Assembly (NCBI GenBank): GCA_023807065.1 | Contig: JAJJLU010000780.1 | Coordinates: 1-18,946 of the forward strand | DNA from: Isotricha intestinalis | Lineage: Eukaryota > Ciliophora > Litostomatea > Vestibuliferida > Isotrichidae | Direction: 5' to 3' | DNA: 18,946 nt | Shown: positions 1 through 10,000 of the stretch, piece after piece | Position numbering within the stretch: position 1 is the stretch's first letter | How the letters are laid out: every line of letters starts with the position of its first letter | Made by a program: the position numbers and the translations under genes | Notes under the pieces: model-generated | Seen by the model: the letters and a program-made list of their open reading frames with translations, nothing else | The model's database searches: none | Told to the model about the DNA's origin: nothing

Positions 1-773
1 TCCCCAATCCCCATTGTAAAGAGAATATTTTTATTATTAATAACCTTCATTTCTCAAAATTATTAAATACATTAATTAAATTATATTTTTTATTCTAAAA
101 AAATAATTTTGATCTTTCACTGACTAAAATTAATATAAAAAATAAAAAATATTTTCTTAATTTTATGAATTATATTTTTCCACAACAAAATAAAAGAAAT
201 TTAAAATTGATATTTTATTTTAATATCCGAGAAATGGTGTTAGAGGACAAGTGATTATTTATTTTTTAAAAAACAATTGTCTTTTAATTGAAATTTAAAA
301 TTGAGGAGCTTTGTTTTTTTTAAATATTGATTGAATTTGTCAATAATTTTTTTAGGTTTTATCGAAATCATTCTCTTTTATTTTTTAAAAAATACCATAA
401 AACATGGAATTAAATTAAAAAATAGAAAAATCTTTTTCATGAATTTTAAAAAAATCAAACTCTAAAATAAATTGTCAATTTTTCTTTTTTTAGGGATTTT
501 AAGAGATTTATTTTTTTTCAAATAATTACTATCCGTAATTAAATCTAATAATTAATAATATTTTGAATTATAATTTATTAAATGATTATTATTTTAATTA
601 ATGTATATAATATATATTTATTAGATTTGTTTCAATAAAATATAAATAATCTTTTTTTATTTTTTTTAAATATAATTAGAAATTATAAGTGATAAAATAA
701 TTTATTTTATTAAATGTGTTTAAAAATTAATATTCAATTTGTAATGATATATTTATCACAAATATAATAAATA
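1..773. other. AT-rich gene-free left edge
   Basis: I see no supportable gene here on either strand. The sequence is dominated by A and T runs with dense stops in every frame. A slightly less AT-rich patch lies around 228-260. The 15-base string GAAATTTAAAATTGA occurs twice, near 197 and near 289. The first 15 bases are unusually C-rich for the window (CCCCAAT then CCCCA). They loosely resemble C4A2-type telomeric sequence but are too short and irregular to call. The right part presumably holds the promoter and 5' leader of the gene starting at 774. Confidence 0.6.
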
Positions 774-2207
774 ATGTCAGAATGTCATGAGAATAAATCT
801 CTTTTATTCTCAAATTCTGAAGATAAATTAATGTATAAAAAAGATGAAATAATTGAAGAAGTAAAAAATGCTGAATCAACAATAAATAAATTATACACCA
901 ATTATCCATATTTTAAATTTAGATTAAAAAAACTTAATATAACTGATTCTGATAATAAAATTATTTCTAAATTATCAAAAAAATTTTCAAGTCCTAGAAT
1001 ATCATTATCTTTTAAAGAGAAGTTTCAACAAAATTTAAAGAAAGAAAAAAATTTACCACAAAATAATATTCAAATAAATTTAAAAAAAATTAATAAAGGA
1101 AGAAATGTTAACGATAATTATATTTTTCCAAATCAAACTTTTTCTACAAAAAATAAAACAAATATGACTTTTGAACATTTAAAAATTAATCCTGAATTAT
1201 TATCTAAAAATTTCAAAATATCATCAAGTACAATTAATTCTAAAAACAAAGAAAAACATTTAAAAAGTCAAAATTATGAAAATAAATCTAATTATAATTT
1301 AAAAAATAAAACTACTTCTTTTCATATTGAATTTAATAATAAAGAAGAAGAAAAGAATAAAAACAGAAATTTTAGTGATGAAGATAATTCAAGAAAAAAT
1401 TTACATATTCATCAAATTTATACTCAATGTAATTTAAATCTTGATAAAGGAGAAAAATTTAAAAATTTAATGAAAAGACAAAAAAATAAATCAATTGAAT
1501 TAGAAAAAAAAAAAAATAGAATATATAAAAATAAATTAAAGAAAATAGAAGATCAAATTTTAATTGATAATGAAAATATATCAAAATTTTCAAAAGGAAT
1601 TATAAGTAAATTAATGGGTAAAAAAACTTTAAAGAAAAATTATATTAAACATAAAAAAGAATTAAAAAAATTAAAAATAGATATTGTCCCAAAAATTAAT
1701 GAAAATTTAGCTTACAATCATAGAAATTTTTATATGGAAATTTTTGATTATGATTATCAAAATGATAATGACTTTTTATTTATAAAAGACTTTTTAAAAG
1801 TTAAAGAAAAGCAATATAAGCTTGCATTATCTGCTAAAAAAATTAATACACATTTAATTTATAAAGATTGTCAAATGGAACAAATTTTACATAATAATCT
1901 AATAGAAAAAAATAATTTAATAGATAGAATTAATAAAGATCAAATAAAATGTTTAAAAGAAAATTTTACAAATATTAAGTCAAATATCATTGAAAAGAAA
2001 AAAGAACCTATTAAAATAAAACTTAAAAAAAATTTACCAAGATTAAACAATAATCAAAATCATATTAATGTTAATAAATTTCCAATTAATAGTGCAGGGA
2101 ATTTAATGGATCATAAAAAAACTTTTGATAATAACATATATTCAAATGATGATTTTGATGAATTTAAAATAACTCTTTCACAAGGAGCTCTATCAAAAAA
2201 AGCATGA
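774..2207 (+). CDS. Hypothetical Lys/Asn-rich protein with central coiled coil
   Basis: This is a 477-residue protein that I do not recognise. The reading frame is long and uninterrupted, begins at an ATG in A-rich context (AATAATG) and ends in TGA. It is strongly enriched in Lys, Asn, Ile and Ser. The first 200 residues look disordered, with repeated N/S/K stretches. Residues about 225-300 are densely basic (for example KRQKNKS, EKKKNR, KNKLKK, KHKKELKKLK) and have heptad-like spacing, so a coiled coil or nucleic-acid-binding helix is possible. Residues about 315-400 are less biased, with aromatic positions (NHRNFYMEIFDYDY, FLFIKDFLKVKEKQYKLALSAKK), and may be the only folded part. There is no signal peptide or membrane segment. 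It is convergent with the BEACH gene, with 117 bp between the two stop codons. No function is assigned. Confidence 0.8.
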   Translation: MSECHENKSLLFSNSEDKLMYKKDEIIEEVKNAESTINKLYTNYPYFKFRLKKLNITDSDNKIISKLSKKFSSPRISLSFKEKFQQNLKKEKNLPQNNIQINLKKINKGRNVNDNYIFPNQTFSTKNKTNMTFEHLKINPELLSKNFKISSSTINSKNKEKHLKSQNYENKSNYNLKNKTTSFHIEFNNKEEEKNKNRNFSDEDNSRKNLHIHQIYTQCNLNLDKGEKFKNLMKRQKNKSIELEKKKNRIYKNKLKKIEDQILIDNENISKFSKGIISKLMGKKTLKKNYIKHKKELKKLKIDIVPKINENLAYNHRNFYMEIFDYDYQNDNDFLFIKDFLKVKEKQYKLALSAKKINTHLIYKDCQMEQILHNNLIEKNNLIDRINKDQIKCLKENFTNIKSNIIEKKKEPIKIKLKKNLPRLNNNQNHINVNKFPINSAGNLMDHKKTFDNNIYSNDDFDEFKITLSQGALSKKA

Positions 2208-2324
2208 AAAAATTTTTTTACATTTAATAATTTAAAAATTCAAAAGAACAAAAAATAATAGAATAAATATAAAAATTAATTTTAACTTATAGAAAAGTTT
2301 TTTAAGTTATTTTATATTTAAAAA

Positions 2325-5036
2325 CTAAAAATTCATAGTAGAATAATACACATCTCCTTTTTCATTTCCAATAATTACAATACTAATATTATTGTTACTT
2401 TCCTTTTCTTTATAACCTTCCATATATAAAGAAGAAATATCTCCTAATTCATTCCATTCTTTAATAATTTCACAATTATTTTTTGTCAAAAATAAAGATT
2501 TTTTATTTGAAATTAAATGATGAGTAGAATCACTTTCAAATAAATTAACTCTTCCAAAATTATCATAAGATTCAATAATTTTATTTGTTCTAATATCATA
2601 AAAATCAAATTTTGTTTTACTTCCAACTACATATTCATTAGGATTAAATTTATTAAATTTAACAAAAGAAGTTGTTTTATCATCAAGAACAATTTTGTAA
2701 CAATCAGTATTCATAGTATCAATTTTCCTAATAACCAAATATTTATCATTATCTAAACAAATATGAAAATCATCTTCTGTTCTAAAATCACAAGAAATAA
2801 TTTGACTTTCAGTATCATAATAAACTTTAATTGGAATTTTTTCAGAAATATCCCATAATTTATAATTAGAATCCATTCCATCAGTAATTAACTTTTTTAA
2901 ATTTTTAGAAAAAAATACACTAACAATACTATCATCATGAGCTTCAAATTTTGAAGTTGCTCTACATAAAATTGTGTTTACAATATAAACTTTGTTGTCA
3001 GCTCCACCAATTGCAATTGAATTATTTGAATTTAAATTTGTGATTGAATTTAATGATAAATCTGAAATTTTTGATATTCTTTTTGTTCTATTAGTTTTTA
3101 AATCATATAATTTTAAATTACCATCTTGACATCCTGTTGCTAAAATTTCAACATCACTTAAAACTGATATACTTGAAACTTTTTGTTTATGATGATGATT
3201 TAAACATTGAAAATCAATTCTATCCAAGTTAAAATTTATTTTACTTTCACCATTTTTTTTCTCATTAAGATTTTTAAACTCTTCTATTCTTATATTTTCC
3301 ATATCTTTTGGATTTAAGTATATTTCATTGATAGAATTAGAAAATTTTTTAGGATGAGGACCTAAAAATAATTGTTTAGGACAAATACCAAATTCTCTTG
3401 CTTGTAATTGTATAATTCTAATTTCATCTTCAGTTTTATTAAAAAAATCAGCACCATCTTCATAAGTAGAAGGATGAAATAAATTATTAGATTTAATTGC
3501 TTCCTCTCCTCTTTGTTTATAACCAAAAATTAAATCAATCCATTCATTTATATGTTCATTAACATAATTACTTTCTAATGCACTTTTCATTGTTTTTAAA
3601 AATTTTTCTGGATTTTTATCTGACCAAGGAGGTAAAATAATATCATCAATTTTTTCACCTTTTGTATTTATTCCCATATTAATTTTTTTAGAATTTACTA
3701 AAAATTCAATATTATCTTCATAAAATTCAGGAATTAATTCTTTTAAACTTCCTGGATTATTTAAACAAATTTCCCAATCTAATTCAATAGAAGTAAATAA
3801 TCTATCTGGATGATCAAATTTACCACTATGGAGTTTAAGCATATATTGAGGAAATTTTCTTGATAAAAATCCAATAACATAAGCAGAAGTTGAATAATGA
3901 GTCCCATAAATGAATTTATTTTTTTCTTCTCCCGGCATTTCTTTATATCTTTTTAAAAAATCTTCTAATCTTTTTTGGTTTAAAGCTCCAACAGGAAGTG
4001 ATAAATCTCTATAATTTGAAGAATCATTTAAATCTAATGTTAATGATTTATAATTTTTAAGAATCCAAGGAAAAATTAAATATTGACTTAAATCATTTCT
4101 TGTTCTATTTGCTGCATTATTTAATTTGATTAAATAATCATAATTTGATAAACCTCCTTCAACCCATAATTTAGTAAATTTTGAAATGTTTATATTTGTT
4201 TCACATTGGTCTTTATTTATAAATTGAATTATAATTTGAAATATTTGTTCTCTTTTTAATTCATTTTCAAAAACTAAAAAAACATTTTTTTTCCTAGTTA
4301 TTAATTCTATACCTATATCTAATAAATGAACTTTTCTTTTATATATTTCTGTTACTTTTGAAAATTTTATTTTTACACATCTTTTGTTATTTAATTTAAA
4401 CAGTGGTTGAAAGTAAATTCTTTGGTCTGTTATCATAAGTAATCCTGGAATTTCTAATAAAGGTAAAATTTGTTTTGTAAATAATTCACTTTCTAATTGA
4501 TTTTTTTCACTGAAAGATTTAATCAAAGTTAAATCAAATTTATTAGAATAAAATTCTCTTAAATAACTTAAAGAATCAAATTCAAAAGATGATTGTTTAT
4601 TATTATATTTTTCAATTAATTCATTTATAATCTTTGATACATTTGAAGTTTTTTCAAATAAAAAACTCATTGAAACTGTATTACTATTTTGAGGAATTTG
4701 ATGAAGAATATAAGGTTCAGTAAAATCTCCTTTTGGAATTTCAATTATTCTTTTAATTTCAAAATTTAAAGTAGTCTTTGAATCATCTGTATTAGGAATT
4801 ATATAGGGAATAGTTAGCATTTCTTTAAAATTAAATTTTACTAAAGAATATTTATTATCATCAGGTTCGAAAATTACACTTCTTGAGCCAATATAAATTA
4901 TTCCTTTTAACTCATGTTTTTCGTTTAAAGATTTTATATAATAATTTAAATTAGCTACAAAATCTTTTATAAACATTTCACCTTCATCTAAATTGTATAA
5001 ACTAAATCTTTGGGTTGAAACAGATAATCCTATCAT
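2325..5036 (-). CDS. FAN/NSMAF-like GRAM-BEACH-WD40 protein
   Basis: The 903-residue protein has the domain order and length of FAN (human NSMAF, about 917 residues), a BEACH-family adaptor linked to membrane signalling and trafficking. A GRAM/PH-like region lies at about 185-272 (LPLLEIPGLLMITDQRIYF onward). The BEACH domain spans about 285-560 with hallmark blocks: LSQYLIFPWIL at 316-326, RDLSLPVGALN at 343-353, YGTHYS at 377-382, KELIPEFY at 432-439, LPPW at 468-471 and WIDLIFGYKQRG at 499-510. WD40 repeats fill about 610-900 (for example ILATGCQDGNLKLYDL and LITDGMDSNYKLWDI). It is one exon, starts at ATG and ends in TAG. There is no signal peptide or membrane segment, so it is probably a cytosolic scaffold on endomembranes. 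BEACH proteins act in vesicle fusion, autophagy and receptor signalling, but the role in this organism is unknown. A BEACH-WD40 protein of another subfamily is less likely because of the short N-terminus and overall length. Confidence 0.93.
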   Translation of the reverse strand: MIGLSVSTQRFSLYNLDEGEMFIKDFVANLNYYIKSLNEKHELKGIIYIGSRSVIFEPDDNKYSLVKFNFKEMLTIPYIIPNTDDSKTTLNFEIKRIIEIPKGDFTEPYILHQIPQNSNTVSMSFLFEKTSNVSKIINELIEKYNNKQSSFEFDSLSYLREFYSNKFDLTLIKSFSEKNQLESELFTKQILPLLEIPGLLMITDQRIYFQPLFKLNNKRCVKIKFSKVTEIYKRKVHLLDIGIELITRKKNVFLVFENELKREQIFQIIIQFINKDQCETNINISKFTKLWVEGGLSNYDYLIKLNNAANRTRNDLSQYLIFPWILKNYKSLTLDLNDSSNYRDLSLPVGALNQKRLEDFLKRYKEMPGEEKNKFIYGTHYSTSAYVIGFLSRKFPQYMLKLHSGKFDHPDRLFTSIELDWEICLNNPGSLKELIPEFYEDNIEFLVNSKKINMGINTKGEKIDDIILPPWSDKNPEKFLKTMKSALESNYVNEHINEWIDLIFGYKQRGEEAIKSNNLFHPSTYEDGADFFNKTEDEIRIIQLQAREFGICPKQLFLGPHPKKFSNSINEIYLNPKDMENIRIEEFKNLNEKKNGESKINFNLDRIDFQCLNHHHKQKVSSISVLSDVEILATGCQDGNLKLYDLKTNRTKRISKISDLSLNSITNLNSNNSIAIGGADNKVYIVNTILCRATSKFEAHDDSIVSVFFSKNLKKLITDGMDSNYKLWDISEKIPIKVYYDTESQIISCDFRTEDDFHICLDNDKYLVIRKIDTMNTDCYKIVLDDKTTSFVKFNKFNPNEYVVGSKTKFDFYDIRTNKIIESYDNFGRVNLFESDSTHHLISNKKSLFLTKNNCEIIKEWNELGDISSLYMEGYKEKESNNNISIVIIGNEKGDVYYSTMNF

Positions 5037-5518
5037 TTTTAAATAAAGAATTATTAAAAAAAATTATTTTTATTTTTTAAATTAAAGAAAATAATAAAAT
5101 AAAATAATAACAAAAAATTTGCGATTTAAATAAAGGAGAATAATGTTATTTATAATAAGTTAATCAATGTTAAATCAAAATAATTAATTATAAAATAAAT
5201 AGAAATCTAAATGGAAATCCTAGAAAAGATTTTTTATTAAATAATCTATTTATTACAAATGTCAACATAAAAATAATACATTTGTGTCCTATATTATTTT
5301 ATAGAATTTTTTACCAGTTTTATATTGAGTCGATTGCCATTATTTCGCTAATTTAAGGAATAAAGTTGATAAATGGTTTTTATTAAATAAATATAATTAA
5401 GTGAAAATTTATTGATTATTTCACTTTATTAAATTTGTTAATGTTTAAAAATAAAAATTAAAATTAAATTGTTTTTTATTTTTATTTATTATATTTTTCT
5501 TAATTTGTCCTTAGTAAA
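5037..5518. other. Intergenic region with two small inverted repeats
   Basis: This is the spacer between the BEACH start and the stop of the next minus-strand gene. I see no gene. Two short hairpins are visible: ACAAATGT/ACATTTGT (5255-5262 with 5278-5285, 15-nt loop) and AAGTGAAA/TTTCACTT (5399-5406 with 5419-5426, 12-nt loop). Between them, about 5305-5375 is less AT-biased than its surroundings (it contains GAGTCGATTGCCATTATTTCGC), which could be a small RNA or a decayed sequence. I cannot assign it to a known RNA family. Confidence 0.4.
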
Positions 5519-6025
5519 TTAATTATTAAAATAGATTTTATTTTCATAAAATCTAGTTATCTTTCCTTTTTCTCCTTTATAAGTTTGAGTTTTTAAATAT
5601 ATAACTGCATTTTGAGAAAAAACTTTTTTCACATTTTTTAAAGAAATTCTAAATTTTTCCATTTTTGGATTCATACCTTTAAATAATTCAGTTAATTTAT
5701 TTTTTGAAATTTGACAACTATTAATTGCCATATTTAAAACATTATTTTTTACTTCTTGAATTACTAAATTTACTTTTATTTGATTATCTTGAAATAATTT
5801 AATAGGGATAATGCCATGTTGTAAAGTATAAAAGGCTGTACATGGACTTCTATTGCTATTTAATATGGATTGTTTATTTTTTTGATTAATTTGTTTGAGT
5901 GTTAATTGGTCTTTGTAAATAGGTTTTGTTACTCTTAAGTTTGAAAATTCTTTGTATCTTGAATAAAATTCATTTATTAATTTTCTTTTTATTTCAAGAA
6001 ATTTATTTTTTTTAAGTGGTTGCAT
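5519..6025 (-). CDS. Small basic hypothetical protein (168 aa)
   Basis: The frame is open further 5' to a TTG at 6043, but the first ATG is at 6025-6023, so I start there. An in-frame TAA lies just upstream (6047-6049). The 168-residue product is basic and not strongly repetitive. The N-terminus (MQPLKKNKFLEIKRK) is helical and Lys-rich. Residues about 55-150 look folded, with a mixed hydrophobic pattern (CTAFYTLQHGIIPIKLF, VNLVIQEVKNNVLNMAIN, FRISLKNVKKVF), which suggests a small alpha/beta domain. There is no signal peptide or membrane helix. The bases before the ATG are T-rich rather than the A-rich context of most genes here. An upstream exon is therefore possible, although I see no convincing splice site. 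I do not recognise the family. Confidence 0.7.
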   Translation of the reverse strand: MQPLKKNKFLEIKRKLINEFYSRYKEFSNLRVTKPIYKDQLTLKQINQKNKQSILNSNRSPCTAFYTLQHGIIPIKLFQDNQIKVNLVIQEVKNNVLNMAINSCQISKNKLTELFKGMNPKMEKFRISLKNVKKVFSQNAVIYLKTQTYKGEKGKITRFYENKIYFNN

Positions 6026-6605
6026 AATATAAAAATTCAGCAAAATTTACTTTAATTATAATTATATTCTTCATTAATAAAAAAAATAATTCTTAATTTC
6101 TAATATAATTTTTGAATAAAAAAATACAATAATTTTATAATAAAAAAATCTTTTTATTACTTAACTCCATTCTTGCTTTGATTATTTGAGTTTATATTAT
6201 TATTATTAACTTTATTATAATATTGTTGTTGTTTTAAATAATTTTTTTTTATTTATGGAAGGTTCATTGGATTGCCTAATTAATTATTTATCATTATTTT
6301 TTATTCTTCCACAACTTTGGTTTTATCATCATCTCTACACCGACAATGATATGAATTAAATTAAGCTCCTTTTTTCTTTTATTCATCATCAATCAATTTA
6401 ATAATTTATTTTAGAATTTTCAATATATTTCAAAATATATTATGCACTTCTTATTCAAAAGTTATTTAAGAGCATCCATTTTAAAATTTATTTAAATTAT
6501 TTTATTTTTTTCATTCAAAAAATCCAAAAAACAAAAGTCTAAATTATAATTATACTTATAATAATTATCATTTAAATAAAAAAAAGATTTCAAAAAATAA
6601 AATTA
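6026..6605. other. Intergenic region holding decayed-looking sequence
   Basis: This 580-bp spacer lies between two minus-strand genes. It is not uniformly AT-rich: 6301-6360 is about 30% GC (18 of 60), well above neighbouring spacers and most coding sequence here. The less-biased part is listed separately as a possible pseudogene. The remainder (6044-6170 and 6500-6605) is ordinary A/T-run sequence with no feature I can support. Confidence 0.5.
6170..6580 (-). pseudogene. Possible decayed coding relic
   Basis: On the minus strand one frame runs about 130 codons and gives protein-like text interrupted by roughly a dozen in-frame TAA and two TGA codons. Recognisable stretches include FNSYHCRCRDDDKTKVVEE and an Asn-rich end with KQQQYYNKVNNNN. 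Many stops sit where Gln (CAA to TAA) or Trp (TGG to TGA) would read naturally, as C-to-T or G-to-A decay would produce. The stop density is close to chance for such AT-rich DNA, and another frame can also be read with some plausibility. The call therefore rests mainly on raised GC and peptide texture. No family is recognised. Confidence 0.3.
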
Positions 6606-7037
6606 TTATACATCAGGATTATTTAGAATTGTTTTTTTTAAATCTTCAATATCTTCTTTTTCTTCTTCTTCACTACTATCATCTTTATGTTTTACTTTTT
6701 TTTCCTCTTCATCATCATCATCATCAAATTCAACTTGTCCAATTTCTTTTTTAATATCATTAACATTTATATTTGTATCATCAGATGTTTCTTTCACTAT
6801 TTTATATTCACTTATATTTGGATGTTCTTCATTAAATTTTATTTGATCATTTATCATATTTCCAATTTCTTCACTACTTAGAATTTTAGCAGGTTGTTCT
6901 TCTTCATTATTAAATAAATTTGCAGAAAAGAACTCTTTTTTTCTTTGTCTTTCTTTCCAAAATTTTTTCACTTGATATTTTATTCTATAAAAAAAATCCA
7001 TTATACAATTAAAACATTCTGAACAAAATTTACTCAT
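6606..7037 (-). CDS. Small acidic protein with N-terminal Cys cluster
   Basis: The product has 143 residues, with an ATG in A-rich context and a TAA stop. The N-terminus MSKFCSECFNC places cysteines at 5, 8 and 11, followed by an aromatic and basic segment (IMDFFYRIKYQVKKFWKER). That combination fits a palmitoylated membrane-anchoring helix. A zinc-binding knuckle is less likely because only three cysteines are present. From about residue 40 the protein is disordered and acidic, with an Asp/Glu tract at about 103-133 (FDDDDDEEEKK and SSEEEEKEDIEDL). It is divergent from the nucleoporin-like gene and only 51 bp separate the start codons, so the two probably share a promoter. The family is unknown. 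The strong codon bias and clear frame make a real gene likely. Confidence 0.7.
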   Translation of the reverse strand: MSKFCSECFNCIMDFFYRIKYQVKKFWKERQRKKEFFSANLFNNEEEQPAKILSSEEIGNMINDQIKFNEEHPNISEYKIVKETSDDTNINVNDIKKEIGQVEFDDDDDEEEKKVKHKDDSSEEEEKEDIEDLKKTILNNPDV

Positions 7038-7088
7038 TTTTTAAATATTTAATATATAATTATATATTATTTTATCTTCATCAAAATA
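7038..7088. promoter_or_regulatory. 51-bp bidirectional promoter with palindrome
   Basis: Only 51 bp lie between the divergent ATGs at 7037 (-) and 7089 (+). The middle is a perfect 20-base palindrome, TAATATATAATTATATATTA, at 7050-7069, which gives TATA-like sequence on both strands. Its centre is about 22 bp from one start and 29 bp from the other. Any untranslated leaders must therefore be extremely short, or transcription must begin inside the opposite gene. The shared-promoter role is inferred from geometry. AT palindromes arise more easily by chance in such DNA. Confidence 0.5.
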
Positions 7089-10000
7089 ATGTCTAACTTA
7101 AGAAATTATTTTACTTCTATTAAAAAAGCTCTTTCTAATATTATTAATTATTCTAATGATTATAAAAACAATGAAAATAACAATAATATTGATTTAGACG
7201 AATGTCCTATAAATATTCCTTCTTTTAACGATGTTAATATAGAAAATCAATATAATACATTAATTCCCTCCAAACAAAAAATAACAAGGAATGAGTATAT
7301 AAATAATAATATTATAAATGAAAAAGAAAAAAACAAAGATGATTTGGAAATGACTCCAAATAATATTAATAATAATGGGAAAATTAATTCTTTGATTAAA
7401 ATCACAAATTATATTTTAGAAAATAAATTTAACAATCAATTAGATAATAATAATAAATATATATTAAAAACTTCTAATAAAAATTATTTGGATTCAAATG
7501 TTACCAAAAATTTTAATTATTTTATTGAAAAACCAATGGATTTTTCAGAAAAGAAAAAAATATTAAATTTTGACAATGATATTGATGTGGTTAAAAATTA
7601 TAAAAAAAATCTTTATACCCCTTTAAATTACACTTACAGTAATAATTTATTTTTAGGAAAAAAATATCCAAAAAAATTTGAGTCAGAAAAAGAAAAAAAC
7701 AATGAAATAAAAATACAAAAAAAAGAGTTTACAGGTTTAAACAATAAATTATTACATGACATAAGAAAAGAAATAGAAGAAAAAAGAATAAGAAATGAGA
7801 ATAAATTAAATGAAATCAATCAAAAAAAAATTTTTAAAAATATTAAATTAAATTATGAAGAAAGAAAAAGAATGATTGAACAATACTATAAAACAAAAGC
7901 ATCTCTAATTAACAATAGACAAACAATTTTTTTAAATGATATATTAGATTCAACTAATAATAATTTAAATAATAGTTCATTTGATTTTTTATGTCTAAGT
8001 CATAATGAAAATGTTTCTATTCAAGGAACAAGTAAAAAAAAAAATAAATTAAATGATTTAAAAGTAGGAAAATCTGAAATTACATTTGAGAAAATTCATA
8101 AACCAGAAAATAATATTTTAACAAAAAAAGAAAGTTTATTTAATTTTGGAAATTTAGATGAAAAATATTCTGATAATTCATTGTTTTTAGTTGGAAATTC
8201 AAAGAATCAACAAAATAAAAAAAAAATATTTTTAACTTCAAATCCATATTCAATGTTTAATAATATAAATCAAAAAGATAATAAAAATTATCTTCATCAA
8301 GAAGAAAAACCGAAAAGTTTGTTTGGTGATGACTTAAAGAATGATAAAAAAATTTTTCTATTTTATGACAAATCTAATGACTTAAATACTAAAAAAAAGA
8401 ATTTTAATTTATTTCAAAATAATGAATCTAAAATAAATAAAGATGAATCTTTATTTTCAGGAAATAATTCTTATAATAAGAATCAAATATTTAATTCTTC
8501 AAATACAGAAAATAATGAGAGTTTATTTGGTAATGTAAAGTTAAATAAAAAATCATTATTTAATGATAATAAAACCTCTTTATTTGAAAACAATGATAAT
8601 GATAATACATTATTTGGAAAAAGTAAGAATAAAACTCTTTTTGATAATAAAACTCCTTTTTTTGAAAATTTAGAAAAAAAGAATGATTCAAATTATAAAA
8701 CAACATTATTTGGAAATATAGAAAATAAAAATTCGAAATTTGAAATAGATTCAAAAGGCAATAAAACAAATTTCTTTGGAAATTCAGATAATAAACATTC
8801 TTTATTTGGAGATAATCAAAATTCATTATTTTCAATCCCAGAAAATAAAAAAAGTGAATCAAACAATAAATCAGATTTAACAAAAGAATCTATATTTACC
8901 TATAATTCAAATCAAAATGATAAGAAAAAGGAACATAATAATTTATTAAGTTCATCACTTTTAGAACCAAGATTATCGAAACAAAAGAAAATAATATTTA
9001 ATCAGCCCCAAGAATTCTTATTTAAAACATCAGAAGAAAAAAAAGAAGAAAATTCTTTATTTTCAGTTCCAAATAATAAAAAAGGAGAATTGAAATATAA
9101 ATCATCATTAACAACTGAACCAATATTTGGTATAAAAACTTCAGAAGAAAAAAAAGAAGAAAATAGTTTATTTTCAGTTCCAGATAATAAAAAAGGAGAA
9201 TTAAAGTATAAATCAACATTAACAACTGAACCAATATTTGGAATTAAAGCAACCCAAGAAAAAAAAGAAGAAAATTCTTTATTTTCAGTTCCAAATAATA
9301 AAAAAGGAGAATTAAAGTATAAATCATCATTAACAACCGAACCAATATTTGGAATTAAAACTTCAGAAGAAAAAAAAGAAGAAAATTCTTTATTTTCAGT
9401 TCCAAATAATAAAAAAGGAGAATTAAAGTATAAATCAACATTAACCACAGAACCAATATTTGGAATTAAAGCAACCCAAGAAAAAAAAGAAGAAAATTCT
9501 TTATTTTCAGTTCCAAATAATAAAATTAAAACACACTTAAAACCATTTACAAATCAAATTATTTCATCTAATTCTCTTAATGAAGAAATAAAAGATAAAA
9601 AACATAAACTAGATTTAAAATCAATTCCAGTAAATGAAACAATTGATACAGATAAAAAACCAAATATTGCTCTTTTATCAAAGAAAGATAATTCATTTTT
9701 ATTCAATGAAAATAATCTATTTATAAAGAAAGCAACAAATATTAATCCTCAAAATTCAATTTTTACTAATGCAATTATTACTGATAACAAAATAATTGAA
9801 ACAAAAATAATCGATTCAAAAAATACTTTAACATCTTTATTTTCTACTCCTAAAATTATAGAAAACAAAGATACACTAAATATTAATTTAAAAGTAGAAA
9901 ATAAAGATAATGACCAAAAAAAGAGTATTTTTCAAATAAATGATAATAAAGGGAATAATAATAATAGTATTTTCAATATAAAAGGAAATGATAAAAATAA

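Noticed and set aside
5399..5426. 8-bp hairpin as a transcription terminator
   Set aside because: The stem is short and AT-rich and lies about 90 bases past the stop codon in a eukaryotic context where such terminators are not expected.
8560..8883. 107-residue minus-strand open frame rich in Tyr, Phe and Leu
   Set aside because: It is the antisense of Asn/Lys-rich coding sequence, with composition expected from the complement and no domain.
9002..9448. 148-residue minus-strand open frame with repeats
   Set aside because: It is the complement of the 111-bp repeat array in the nucleoporin-like gene; repetition keeps the opposite frame open by duplication.
9027..9527. Regular repeats as a CRISPR array
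   Set aside because: Units are contiguous in-frame coding copies with no spacers, in a eukaryotic gene.
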